DNA of 56,085 nt from Acidobacteriota bacterium (lineage in GTDB: Bacteria; Acidobacteriota; Thermoanaerobaculia; Multivoradales; SZUA-115): assembly GCA_024277255.1 (NCBI GenBank), contig JAJRVQ010000082.1:1-56085 (forward strand), written 5' to 3'. The translations under genes and the position numbers were made by a program. The first letter of the stretch is position 1. Every line of letters begins with the position of its first letter. Below the pieces are notes generated by a model that saw nothing but the letters and a program-made list of their open reading frames with translations, made no database searches and was not told the origin of the DNA. Below are positions 27,892-39,079 of the stretch, in pieces.

Positions 27892-29694
27892 ATGACCCTA
27901 GCCGATGAGTTCAAGTTATCTGCGCGCGGGCGCGACCGGCTGGCCACGCTACTCCCGCTGGCCGCGGCGATCTGCCTGCTGCTCGCCGCCGCGCTGAGTT
28001 CGGCGCTGGCGCCGAGAGGCCACTGGGGACAGCCGTGGCAGTTCCTGGCATTGCTGCTCTGCGCCGCCGCCGCCGCAACCCACCGGCCAACCGCGGCAGT
28101 CGAGAAGACCTCGGCGGTACTCGGATTGGGCACACTGGTCTTGCCTTCAGCGTGGATCTGGCTCGGCGTCGTTCCCGCCGCCTGGATCGCTTTCGGCGCC
28201 GTGATTCTGAGTTGCACGGTACGCAGCTGCGCTCGCGGTGGGGCCGGTCTTTCCCTCGCCGGCTGCTGGAGCCGCTCTCGCCGAGCTCTTCGCCGGTGGA
28301 GCGAAGCCGCCGCCGCGCACGCCTTGGCCACCCTCGCCGCGGGCAGTCTCTGGGTGTGGTTGACGGCAAAGCTGAGCGTCGAGAGCGGCACTGTTGGCGA
28401 CCACGGCGTCAGCGTAGCGGGGTTGACGACCGCGCTGGCCGTGGTAGCCCTCTACCTCACCGTCGCCTGGCTCGTTCCCCGGTTGGCGCAACGCTTGCGC
28501 CGGCCCGATCTGCGACCACCCTGGCTTCCCAACCTGCTGCGCCTCGGCCTCGATACGGCCGGCTGGCTGGTCGGACTCTTGGTGACGCTCGCCACCCGCT
28601 CCGATCGCTGGTTGGCCATCGGCTTGCTGGCCTCCTTCTCGGCGCTGGCGCTCGAAGCCTCCCGCCAGGCGCAACGCCGAGCCACGGCGCAGCGCCACAT
28701 CGAGGACCTCGAAGCGGTCGGTCAGGCCAGCCAACGGATGATTGAAAGCCCGCACCAGCTCACCCCTCTGGTCAATCGCATCCGCGCCGAGTGCCGGCGG
28801 GTGCTGGCCGCACCCTGGTTCCAGTTTGAGCTGCTGGACAACGATGGCGGCCAAAGCTGGTTCGCCGGTCCCGATGGTGTGCTGCACGAGGGCGTGCCTC
28901 GGCCCGGACCGGCACCACCGACCTTGCCCGGAGTCCACAAACGGGTCGGATGGCGGGTGCTCGACTATCCGCTCAAGACTGAGCGGCGGGTGCTGGCCTG
29001 CGTGCGCCTGTGGTGCGACCCACGCAAGCTGGAGGCCGAGAACCAGCAGCTGCTCGAACGGCTCCTGCCCCAAATGGCCGCCTCGGTCCACCGCTGCATG
29101 CTGGATCGGGACGCCAAGAGCGACGCCCTGACCGGGGTCGCCGTACGGCGGGTGCTCGAAGAACGGCTGGAGAGCGCGTATCAGCAGGCGATCGAAGACG
29201 GCAGCCCCTTCTCCGTGGTCATGCTGGACCTCGATCACTTCAAGCGGATCAACGATGTCCACGGCCACGACGCCGGTGACCAGGCGCTCAAGGCCTTCGC
29301 CGACCTCCTCCAGGCCAACACCCGCGACCCCGACCTGTGCTGCCGCTACGGCGGCGAAGAGTTCACCTGGTTACTCGAAGACACCTCCGGCCCCACCGCG
29401 CTGGCCGCCGCCGAGCGGTTGCGCGGCCAGGTGGAGAAACTCGCTTTGACCATCGGGACGCAGACGATCCCGTTCACCATGTGTGCCGGCGTCGCCTCCT
29501 TCCCGCAACTGCACATCAAGACCGCTTCCGAGTTGCTGCTGCTGGCCGACGAAGCACTCTACGAAGCCAAAAACCGTGGCCGCAACCGCGCCCTGCTCGG
29601 CCTTGGCCAAGGCCGCTTCGCCGCCGCCGACGGCAGCGAGCTGATCAGCGACGACGCACCGCCGCCGATCGAGCCCCCTAGGATCTTCGCCTGA
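27892..29694 (+). CDS. Membrane diguanylate cyclase (GGDEF domain)
   Basis: A 600-residue protein. Residues about 15-255 contain eight or so hydrophobic helices (a membrane sensor of no named family), then a GAF-like stretch (about 270-400) with FQFELLDNDGG and a linker, then a C-terminal GGDEF domain. The active site is an intact GGEEF (487-491), and the inhibitory I-site R478xxD481 sits exactly five residues before it. It is therefore an active, product-inhibited c-di-GMP synthase. I chose the ATG at 27892; a TTG three codons earlier is possible and SD support is poor. The last 30 residues are disordered. Confidence 0.88.
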   Translation: MTLADEFKLSARGRDRLATLLPLAAAICLLLAAALSSALAPRGHWGQPWQFLALLLCAAAAATHRPTAAVEKTSAVLGLGTLVLPSAWIWLGVVPAAWIAFGAVILSCTVRSCARGGAGLSLAGCWSRSRRALRRWSEAAAAHALATLAAGSLWVWLTAKLSVESGTVGDHGVSVAGLTTALAVVALYLTVAWLVPRLAQRLRRPDLRPPWLPNLLRLGLDTAGWLVGLLVTLATRSDRWLAIGLLASFSALALEASRQAQRRATAQRHIEDLEAVGQASQRMIESPHQLTPLVNRIRAECRRVLAAPWFQFELLDNDGGQSWFAGPDGVLHEGVPRPGPAPPTLPGVHKRVGWRVLDYPLKTERRVLACVRLWCDPRKLEAENQQLLERLLPQMAASVHRCMLDRDAKSDALTGVAVRRVLEERLESAYQQAIEDGSPFSVVMLDLDHFKRINDVHGHDAGDQALKAFADLLQANTRDPDLCCRYGGEEFTWLLEDTSGPTALAAAERLRGQVEKLALTIGTQTIPFTMCAGVASFPQLHIKTASELLLLADEALYEAKNRGRNRALLGLGQGRFAAADGSELISDDAPPPIEPPRIFA

Positions 29695-29751
29695 ACTCTA
29701 CCCAGAGCGTGGGTCTCCCAGCCTGTTAAGGTGTGAGTTCGCCGCGTGCTC

Positions 29752-30285
29752 ATGCGCCCGAAACCACAGCTGGGAGTCAACCCCTTGGACGGATCGAAGG
29801 ACAACACCACCGCGCTGCGCGAGAAGATCCAAACCTGGTTGATGGGGGAGGGCTGGACGCTACGAGAGAAAACCCACGACACCGCCAACTGGCTGATCGA
29901 GGCGCATGACTCGGGCAACCGCCACATCGTCGTTGGCCAACGGCAGGGGCGGGATGATCAAATCCTGCTCGAGGGCGCGGTGGCGGTGGTGGAGCAGCAC
30001 CAAAAGCAGCTCGCCTCACTGCCCGCCGCCGAACGTCAGGAAATGCTGTGGGAGTTGCGCTTCTCGCTGTTGACCCTCGGTGTCGAGTTCCACGGCGTCG
30101 AAGAGCCGCTCTCGCGCGTCATGATCGGCCAGCGGATCTACCTCGACGGCCTGACCAAGGACCGCTTCCTGCAGCGTGTTTCCAGGGTGCGCAACGGCGT
30201 TCTTCTGGTCATCTGGACCATCGCCCGCAAGCTCAATCTGTCGCCGCCTCCCGGTGTCGACGGCGGTGAAACGCGGGTCAACTAG
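29752..30285 (+). CDS. DUF2299-like conserved protein
   Basis: A 177-residue soluble protein. The body resembles the DUF2299 family: a helix with IQTWLMGEGWTLREK, a strand with RHIVVGQRQGRDDQILL, and a C-terminal IYLDGLTKDRFLQRVSRVRNGVLLVIW block (key D, G, L, T, K, D, R, V, W). The fold is likely the YbjN/secretion-chaperone type. Function is unknown. AAGGTGTG lies upstream of the ATG at 29752. It follows the diguanylate cyclase by 57 bases and ends in front of an inverted-repeat element. Confidence 0.6.
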   Translation: MRPKPQLGVNPLDGSKDNTTALREKIQTWLMGEGWTLREKTHDTANWLIEAHDSGNRHIVVGQRQGRDDQILLEGAVAVVEQHQKQLASLPAAERQEMLWELRFSLLTLGVEFHGVEEPLSRVMIGQRIYLDGLTKDRFLQRVSRVRNGVLLVIWTIARKLNLSPPPGVDGGETRVN

Positions 30286-30296
30286 CCATTAGTTTC

Positions 30297-30418
30297 GGTA
30301 GTGGCTCAGTTTGACGGTGGGTAGCGGGCGGAGGGCTCCCATGCCCGCCCGCAGCGCAGCGAGGACGGGCATGGGACACCGACCGCGGTGGGTCCCGCCG
30401 TCAAACCGAGCCACTACC
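30297..30418. repeat. Inverted-repeat element between convergent genes
   Basis: A 25-base arm (30297-30321, GGTAGTGGCTC...) recurs inverted at 30394-30418 with two mismatches. The interior has a second complementary pair built on CCCATGCCCG. It lies in the 128 bases between the DUF2299-like gene and the SpoIIE-type phosphatase gene, and its right arm includes the TAG stop of the latter. It can act as a two-way terminator, but its length suggests a dispersed repeat element. Confidence 0.8.
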
Positions 30419-31928
30419 TTAGTTTCAACACCACGAAGGTGGCGTCGTCGGGGAGCGCCGCACCGTCGTTCCACATCTTGATCCTCTCCAGCAGGCTGGC
30501 GATGATGCGCCGTGCCGGTTGGTCGCCGCACTCCCGGAAGGCGGCTTCAGCGCGCGGGTAGCCCAAGAGATCTCCCCCTTCGCCGGGGAGTTCGGGAAAA
30601 CCGTCGCTCATCAGCAGCACGGCGTCGCCGGCCTCCAAGTGCGTGGTCTGCTGCTGATAGGCGAGCCCGGTCAGCCCTCCCAGCGGCATGCCTTCAACGG
30701 CGATCTCCTCGACCCGTGAAGTCGCCGCCCGGTAGATCAGGACGGGGGGCATACCGGCGGAGGAAACCTGCAGTGAAGGCCCTTCCACCCTCTCCATGCC
30801 CTCCAGTCTCGCCAGGCAGAGGGCCATCATCACCCTGCCCAACTCCATGCGCCGAACGGTGGTCGCCGCCTCGTCGAGGAACTGGTTGAGCGGCAACCGG
30901 CCGGCCTGGGCGGTGAACAGACTCTTGAGCACGGTGACCATTCGGCCGGCGGTCGCCCCGTGGCCGGTGGCGTCACCGATGGCGATGGTCAACGCACCGT
31001 CAGCCGCCAAGTGGAAGTCGTAGTAGTCGCCACCGACCTCCGTCGCCGTCCGCATCGCCACCGCGACCTCTACACCCTCGCACTTGGGTAGGGTGCGCGG
31101 CAAGAGCGACAGCTGAAAGCGTCTGGCCTCTTCGAGTTCTCGGGTCTGCCGGTCGTGGTCCGCCTGCAGCACCCGCTTGGCGACCTCTTGCTCACGACGC
31201 TCCCCTTCCTGCGCCAGCAGGAGGCGCTGGTTCTCTTCGAGGTCACCGGCCATCCGGTTGAAGGCCCGAGCCAAACGCCCCAACTCGCTGGAAGAACGAA
31301 GCGGCACCTGCCCCGTGAGGATGCCCTGGGCCAACTGTTCCGCGCTCTGCGCCAACTCATCGAGGCTGCGGGTGAGCCGCCTGAGCATCGGCAGCATGCC
31401 GAGAATAGACAGCGCTACCAAGGTCGCACCGATGGCCAGGTTGCGAGCAGCCTTGGAGCACAGTCGCGTCCGAACTCCCGCGATCGGGCGGGCTACGGCT
31501 AGGCGCGGATTCACCGTCTTGCCCCCCTTCACCACCCAATCGCGCAATGCGGCCCGGACATCCGGCGGCGGCGCCGCGCTCAAAGCCTCGACGATCGGCA
31601 GATCGGCGAGACGATCCCGATCCTCGTCGTTGGCGAAATACAGCTCACCGTTGCGATCGAAGGCGAAGGGAATCTCGCCCCGGCTCGGCGACCACTCAGC
31701 GAGGAGTTGCTCGATCCGCTGCCCGGCGAGAGCGCCATCCGCCATCGAAGCGTCCGCCTGAAGGGTCTCCATGCGCACGGTGAGTTCGTCGGCCATGCGC
31801 TGGCTCTGCTCCTGCGTCGCGCGGGTCAACGCAGCGAGATCCGAGAGATAGGAGTAGAGGACCGCCGCGCACAGGGGCAGCGTCGCGAGGACCAGAAAGA
31901 GCAGGATCAGTTGACTTCGCAGCTTCAT
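30414..31928 (-). CDS. HAMP-linked SpoIIE/PP2C-type serine phosphatase
   Basis: A 504-residue membrane protein. One N-terminal helix (about 8-28), a periplasmic segment to about 160, a second helix (about 165-185), a HAMP segment with SELGRLARAFNRM, a coiled coil (about 240-270), then a SpoIIE phosphatase domain (about 290-504). Metal-binding acidic motifs are VGGDYYDF, GDATGHG and LLMSDGFPE. Such RsbU-like proteins dephosphorylate anti-anti-sigma factors; no such factor or RsbW-type kinase is in this window. The SD is weak. Confidence 0.9.
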   Translation of the reverse strand: MKLRSQLILLFLVLATLPLCAAVLYSYLSDLAALTRATQEQSQRMADELTVRMETLQADASMADGALAGQRIEQLLAEWSPSRGEIPFAFDRNGELYFANDEDRDRLADLPIVEALSAAPPPDVRAALRDWVVKGGKTVNPRLAVARPIAGVRTRLCSKAARNLAIGATLVALSILGMLPMLRRLTRSLDELAQSAEQLAQGILTGQVPLRSSSELGRLARAFNRMAGDLEENQRLLLAQEGERREQEVAKRVLQADHDRQTRELEEARRFQLSLLPRTLPKCEGVEVAVAMRTATEVGGDYYDFHLAADGALTIAIGDATGHGATAGRMVTVLKSLFTAQAGRLPLNQFLDEAATTVRRMELGRVMMALCLARLEGMERVEGPSLQVSSAGMPPVLIYRAATSRVEEIAVEGMPLGGLTGLAYQQQTTHLEAGDAVLLMSDGFPELPGEGGDLLGYPRAEAAFRECGDQPARRIIASLLERIKMWNDGAALPDDATFVVLKLR

Positions 31929-31988
31929 CGGATGGGTTTACCTGTTGCTACCTACGCAGACACCGGTCGAGAGTTGAACAGGTGATCC

Positions 31989-32891
31989 TCATCGTTCGCC
32001 GCGCGCCTCGACGAGACTGCCGGCCAAGGAGAGAGCACCGATCCCTCCGAGCACCAAGACGACGCCAATCCACTGGGTCACCGAGAGAGCCTCGGCGAAG
32101 ATCAACAAGGCCCACACAACGGTCAGCACCGGTTGCATCAGCAGCAAGACCGAGGTTTCCAGCGCCGGCAAGCGGGGCAGAGCGGCGGCGAGGAAAAGCC
32201 ATCCGAGAACCTGTGAGCCGAGGGCGAGGGCGATCAGCCAGCCGTGCTGCGGCCAGGTCGGAACCAGGCTCAATCCAGGATCCACCGCCAGGCCGATGAG
32301 CAGGGAAACCACAAAGGCGCCCGCCGTGGCATCGAGCAGCGGCCCCACCGCCGGCGTGGACTCACTGCCAGCGTGGCGAAAGGCGAGCAAGAAGACGGTG
32401 TAGGTGAGCCCCGTCAAGATGCCGAAGAGGGTGCCCAGCAGCGGGTCGGTGCCGTAGGCATCGGCCGCTCCCAGGCCGGAGACCAAGACGACTCCGCCGA
32501 AGACCACCGGCACCGCCCAAAAAACTGAACGGATCGGCCGCTCCCCATGGATGATCCAGGCCACAAAACCGACGAAGAGAACCTGCGTGTTGCCCAGCAC
32601 CGTGGCCAACCCGGCGCCGATCAAGTCGATCGATCGGTGCCAGAAGTAAAAGTCGACCCCGAGGGAAATCCCCGCCAGGGCCGGCAGCAAGCGGACGCGC
32701 CAGCCGCGATGGTCCCGCTGCCGCCACCTCCACCAAATCAGCAACAAAACCGGCAGCGCATAGCCGGTGCGAAAGACCGCGGCGGTCGACGGCGAGGCAG
32801 CCGCCAAGCGCACGAAGATGGCGGAAAAGGAGATGGCGCTCACACCCGCGATCGCCAACCAGCGCGCCAAAAGCCGCCGCGAGGTCACCAT
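31989..32891 (-). CDS. EamA/DMT-family transporter
   Basis: A 300-residue protein with ten hydrophobic helices arranged as two EamA repeats (about 10-140 and 150-290). The second half ends with the MQPVLTVVWALLIFAEALS block that is typical of DMT exporters. Substrate not predictable; members export amino acids, nucleotides or drugs. It sits between the nrd operon and the phosphatase gene on the same strand, 22 bases after the nrdB stop, so read-through is likely although function is unrelated. The SD is weak. Confidence 0.88.
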   Translation of the reverse strand: MVTSRRLLARWLAIAGVSAISFSAIFVRLAAASPSTAAVFRTGYALPVLLLIWWRWRQRDHRGWRVRLLPALAGISLGVDFYFWHRSIDLIGAGLATVLGNTQVLFVGFVAWIIHGERPIRSVFWAVPVVFGGVVLVSGLGAADAYGTDPLLGTLFGILTGLTYTVFLLAFRHAGSESTPAVGPLLDATAGAFVVSLLIGLAVDPGLSLVPTWPQHGWLIALALGSQVLGWLFLAAALPRLPALETSVLLLMQPVLTVVWALLIFAEALSVTQWIGVVLVLGGIGALSLAGSLVEARGER

Positions 32892-32913
32892 GCGCCCAGC
32901 ACTACGATCAAGT

Positions 32914-33909
32914 TCAATCCCAGGTAAGGGCAGCGGCGCTCTGATACTCGGTGACCCGAGTCTCGAAGAAGTTCTTTTCTTTGGCCAGGTCGGTCGCCTG
33001 TGACATCCACGGGAATGGGTTCTCGCGGTTGTAGACCTTGGGCAAACTCAACCGCTCCAGCCGGCGATCGGCGACATATTCGACGTAGTCGCCGAAGCGA
33101 TCGGCATTGATCCCCAGCAGACCCTGCGGACAAGCATCTCGCGCATAGCGCTTCTCAAGCTCCACCGCCTGCTTGACCAAGTCGACCACGTGATCGCAGA
33201 ACGACTGCGTCCAGACTTCGGGGTTCTCGCTGCGAATCGTATTGATCAGATCGCAACCGAATGCCAGGTGCAGGCTCTCGTCGCGCATGATGTACTCGAA
33301 TTGCTCACCGATACCGACCATCTTGTTCTGCCGCTTGAGCGCCAACATCATGGCGAACCCGGCGTAGAAGAAGATACCCTCCATGATGACGTAGTAACCG
33401 ACCAAGTCGCGCAGGAACTTCTGCACGTTCTCCGTCCCTTCGGTGGTGAAGGTCGGGTCGAAGACCGACTTGGTCAGCTCGACTACGAACTCATCCTTCT
33501 CCTTGATCGAAGGGATGGTCAGGTACATGTTGTAGATCTCGTCCGGATCGAGGCCCAGCGAATCGCAACAATAAATGAAGGTGTCGGTGTGAATCGCCTC
33601 TTCGAACCCCTGGCGCAAGAGATACTGGCGCGCCTCCGGATTGGTCACATGATTGTAAACCGCAAGAACGATGTTATTCGCCGTTAAAGACTCCGCGGTG
33701 GAGAAGAACCCGAGGTTCCACAAGATCAACCGTCGCTCCGTCTCGCTGAGGACAGAGTCCGATTTCCACTGCTCCACATCCTTCTGCATGGAGACTTCCT
33801 CGGGCACCCAGTTGTTATTCACCCCGGAACGATAGTACTCCCGCGCCCATGGATAGGTGATCGGCAGAATCTTGTTGGGGTCCGTCTTGGAATTGTTGAT
33901 GATCGTCAT
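32914..33909 (-). CDS. nrdB: Ribonucleotide reductase small subunit, class Ic-like (Phe at radical site)
   Basis: A 331-residue R2 protein. Metal ligands are Glu73 (STAESLT), Glu104 and His107 (EEAIH), Glu177 (IMEG), Glu211 and His214 (DESLH). The residue four after His107, where class Ia R2 has the radical Tyr, is Phe111. Glu73 replaces the usual Asp ligand. The set Trp34, Phe111 and Tyr206 matches Chlamydia trachomatis R2 Trp51, Phe127 and Tyr222, the Mn(IV)/Fe(III) enzyme that stores its oxidising power in the metals. It is therefore most likely class Ic. AAGAGGA precedes the ATG; nrdA is 70 bases upstream. Confidence 0.95.
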   Translation of the reverse strand: MTIINNSKTDPNKILPITYPWAREYYRSGVNNNWVPEEVSMQKDVEQWKSDSVLSETERRLILWNLGFFSTAESLTANNIVLAVYNHVTNPEARQYLLRQGFEEAIHTDTFIYCCDSLGLDPDEIYNMYLTIPSIKEKDEFVVELTKSVFDPTFTTEGTENVQKFLRDLVGYYVIMEGIFFYAGFAMMLALKRQNKMVGIGEQFEYIMRDESLHLAFGCDLINTIRSENPEVWTQSFCDHVVDLVKQAVELEKRYARDACPQGLLGINADRFGDYVEYVADRRLERLSLPKVYNRENPFPWMSQATDLAKEKNFFETRVTEYQSAAALTWD

Positions 33910-33979
33910 GGAATCCTCTTCTTACCAAAAACGTTGCCTTTTCTCGCTGACCGGAGCAGAGACTCATCGGCGAGGTAGC

Positions 33980-36727
<2,748 letters not shown>

Positions 36728-37138
36728 CGAACCCTCCCCAAAAACGATCAAACGTGATGTAGGGCGGGATTTCTGTTGAGCTTCGATCGCAGCGGATTTC
36801 CTGCGTCGAGACACAGCTCGACCTAGGTACCCAGCAGCTCCGAAAGGTGACCCCCGGCCCTATGCGACCGACCTCATCGATGCCTGTTTGTTCCCCCACC
36901 CAGGCAGCCCTCGTTTCTTCGCACGTAACGAAGAACTGGACGCGAGCGGTATTGGGTAAGCTACAAGCGGTAGGGGCTTGGCGTCAAGGGGCCACAAGAT
37001 ATTGGGCCTTTTGACGGTGATCTTGCGGTTGCCCAAAAAGATTCCGCCACCACCGGCGGGGTATTCCAGGGCCTTTGGAGACTCCGAAACTGCGATCTCT
37101 GTGGGTTGAACTCGTCCGTTTCGTGGATCGAAACAGAG
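36728..37138. other. Leader and intergenic region upstream of nrdA
   Basis: This 411-base space has no gene I can support. On the minus strand, TTGACG (near 37001) with TAGCTT 18 bases on is a weak promoter candidate. Perfect short hairpins are GTCGAG/CTCGAC (36805-36810 and 36817-36822), TTCTTCG/CGAAGAA (36915-36921 and 36929-36935) and GTTTCG/CGAAAC (37118-37134, just after the end of the next gene). No NrdR-box consensus was found, and the sequence does not show cobalamin-riboswitch motifs. Confidence 0.5.
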
Positions 37139-38575
37139 CTACTCCTCGCAGTTCTCCAAGATCTCACCCGTCGTACACTGGTCGTTATCACCCGGTCCAC
37201 CATCGAGATGATCGATACCGCGATTGCCGCGCAACCGGTCGCGGCCCCTGCCGCCGAGCAGGCAGTCGTCACCCCCACGGCCACGGGCACCGTCATCACC
37301 GTCGAAGAGGACGATCAAATCATCACCGGGACCGCCGGTCAGGTCATCATTGCCGTCCGTGCCGAGGAGGATTTGATCGTAGTCCTCGATCGGTCGATTG
37401 CACAGCCGTGTCGCCGGGACCAGCAAGTGAATCGTGGGTTTGGCAATGACGTTGGTATCCGTCGCCGGAGCACCGATCGCCAGCGTTTGTCCATGCACGG
37501 CAAGGGTGCGTCCGAACTCCGCGCCGGAAGCCGCATTCAGCGGCGTGATGGTGCGCTTCAGTGTGCCGGCGTCGTCGAAGAGAAAGACCGTCCCCCCCGC
37601 GGCCTTCGGTGCTCCTACGGCGACCATTCCACTGAGTTGGGCCAGCCCGCGCCCGAACGCCTCCGGAGAGGGAGTCGCGTAACTGGTCACCAGCCTGCCC
37701 GCACGGTTGTAGCGGAGAACCCTGCCTGCGCCATTGGCGACGACGCAGACCAGAGAATCACCTTCGCTCGCCGAAGTCACGTAGAGCTCTGAGGCGTCAT
37801 CGAAGAAGGTGGTTGCCAACAGCGCCCCGTTTGCCGAGAAACGATAGACAACACCGCCCGGGAAGGGGAAGGACAGCCCAGTGGTCAGCACATCGCCCTG
37901 CGGGGTCACGGCGAGCGCGGTGCCGAAGATGGGAAAGGCGGCCGGGTCCGGGTTGGCGATCTGCGAGGCCACCTCGACTCCCGCCAGATCGAAGCGGTAG
38001 AGCGCGCCCGGCGGACCGATCGCGGCCACGATCAGCTCTCCATCGCCGGTCAGTGCCAGTTCGCGACCAAAGAACCCTGAACTGCCGGGGTTTTCAATCG
38101 GCGCCGCAATCTGCTGTCCGGCCAGATCATAGAGGTAGACCACGCCGGAATCGCCAAACGTCCGGTCGGCGTGCGACGCACCGATAGCCAGAACACCGTC
38201 ATCGATGGCCAGAGCATTGCCAAAGAGGGAGGCAGTCTCTGGTGTTGGATTGTCGATAGTAAACAGGTAGGTACCGGCGGAATCGGCGATCTCGACCGCC
38301 CCCGCCCTACGCTGACCGTCGATCGTGCGCCAGGGTGCTCCCATCGCCAGATGGGTCGAACTCAAGGCAGTGGTCAATCCGAGCAGGCCGTCACCGGCAC
38401 TCGGCGTGGAAACCTCTTTCGCTTCGAGATAGATTGGTTGACCGTCGAGACTCGGCGCCAGAAGCAGGCAAGACAGGGCGAAAGCGAGAAACGAGGCGGC
38501 AAGAAACAAACAACGCGACGAGCGACTTCGTTCTATGGCGTGAGCTGGGTACCGAGACGAACGAGAACGACACAT
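37139..38575 (-). CDS. Secreted FG-GAP-type repeat protein with RTX-like C-terminus
   Basis: A 478-residue secreted protein. AGAGGTG lies 5 bases before the ATG at 38575. After a basic segment, a hydrophobic CLFLAASFLAFALSCLLLAP stretch (about 22-41) acts as signal or anchor. Residues 55-400 show a repeating ...GDGVLAIGAS...G.VYLYD... pattern, consistent with an FG-GAP-type beta-propeller. The last 75 residues hold Gly/Asp-rich nonapeptides (TGGPGDDLI, GGRGRDRLRG, DGGPGDND) of the haemolysin-type calcium-binding class, then a CTTGEILENC ending. Adhesion or surface display is likely; no catalytic site is seen. Confidence 0.75.
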   Translation of the reverse strand: MCRSRSSRYPAHAIERSRSSRCLFLAASFLAFALSCLLLAPSLDGQPIYLEAKEVSTPSAGDGLLGLTTALSSTHLAMGAPWRTIDGQRRAGAVEIADSAGTYLFTIDNPTPETASLFGNALAIDDGVLAIGASHADRTFGDSGVVYLYDLAGQQIAAPIENPGSSGFFGRELALTGDGELIVAAIGPPGALYRFDLAGVEVASQIANPDPAAFPIFGTALAVTPQGDVLTTGLSFPFPGGVVYRFSANGALLATTFFDDASELYVTSASEGDSLVCVVANGAGRVLRYNRAGRLVTSYATPSPEAFGRGLAQLSGMVAVGAPKAAGGTVFLFDDAGTLKRTITPLNAASGAEFGRTLAVHGQTLAIGAPATDTNVIAKPTIHLLVPATRLCNRPIEDYDQILLGTDGNDDLTGGPGDDLIVLFDGDDGARGRGGDDCLLGGRGRDRLRGNRGIDHLDGGPGDNDQCTTGEILENCEE

Positions 38576-39079
38576 GGCTGCACCTCTTGTTGGCAAGTCA
38601 AATAGGCAATCCCCCAAGGTCGTTCAACACTGCGCTCGCCAGGCTGGGAAAGGAAGCGGACAATGGCGCGAGTGCGCGTAAGAAGGCGGCCACCCCCCCG
38701 TCCGAGTGACGCTGACTCCAACTCGGCGACAGCGTGCAACGCCTCTGCGAGGCTGGGATCTCGCGCACAGTCGACAGCACGACCGGCAGCAAGAAAGACT
38801 CGCTCCAACCGAGTTTCGTTGTGTGGGGAAAAACTGGTGCAGAAGTAGGTAGGGCCTGCTCCCGACCAGGCTTGGGCGATTCGGGGCCGGATGGGGGGGG
38901 AATCAGACCTCGGTAACAATACCTAGCCGGATCGGGAGCCGGTCCTGCCTTGGGCTGGTAGTCAAGCAAGACTGATGCCCGCCTGCCCATGGCCATATTT
39001 TGGTCATTGCGCCCCCATTTGGAGACAGCAAGCCCCGTGAAGTGTCCGCCTTCGAGAACAGGTCGAACGAGTCCGCAAG
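38576..39079. other. 504-base space without a supported gene
   Basis: Open frames on the minus strand (for example 38533-38919 and 38598-39269) have mixed codon use, run into the FG-GAP gene start and resemble nothing I know. The region is less biased to G/C at third positions than its neighbours. It may carry the promoter for the FG-GAP gene, but no convincing box pair was found; it could also hold a degraded gene. Confidence 0.4.

Noticed and set aside
28147..29268. A 373-codon minus-strand frame
   Set aside because: Antisense to the diguanylate cyclase, whose GGEEF and I-site settle the coding strand.
32914..33909. Class Ia assignment of NrdB
   Set aside because: The radical Tyr is Phe111 and the first ligand is Glu; both argue for class Ic.
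36728..36960. A cobalamin riboswitch or NrdR box upstream of nrdA
   Set aside because: I looked for the conserved riboswitch core and for the NrdR palindrome and saw neither; only short unrelated hairpins are present.
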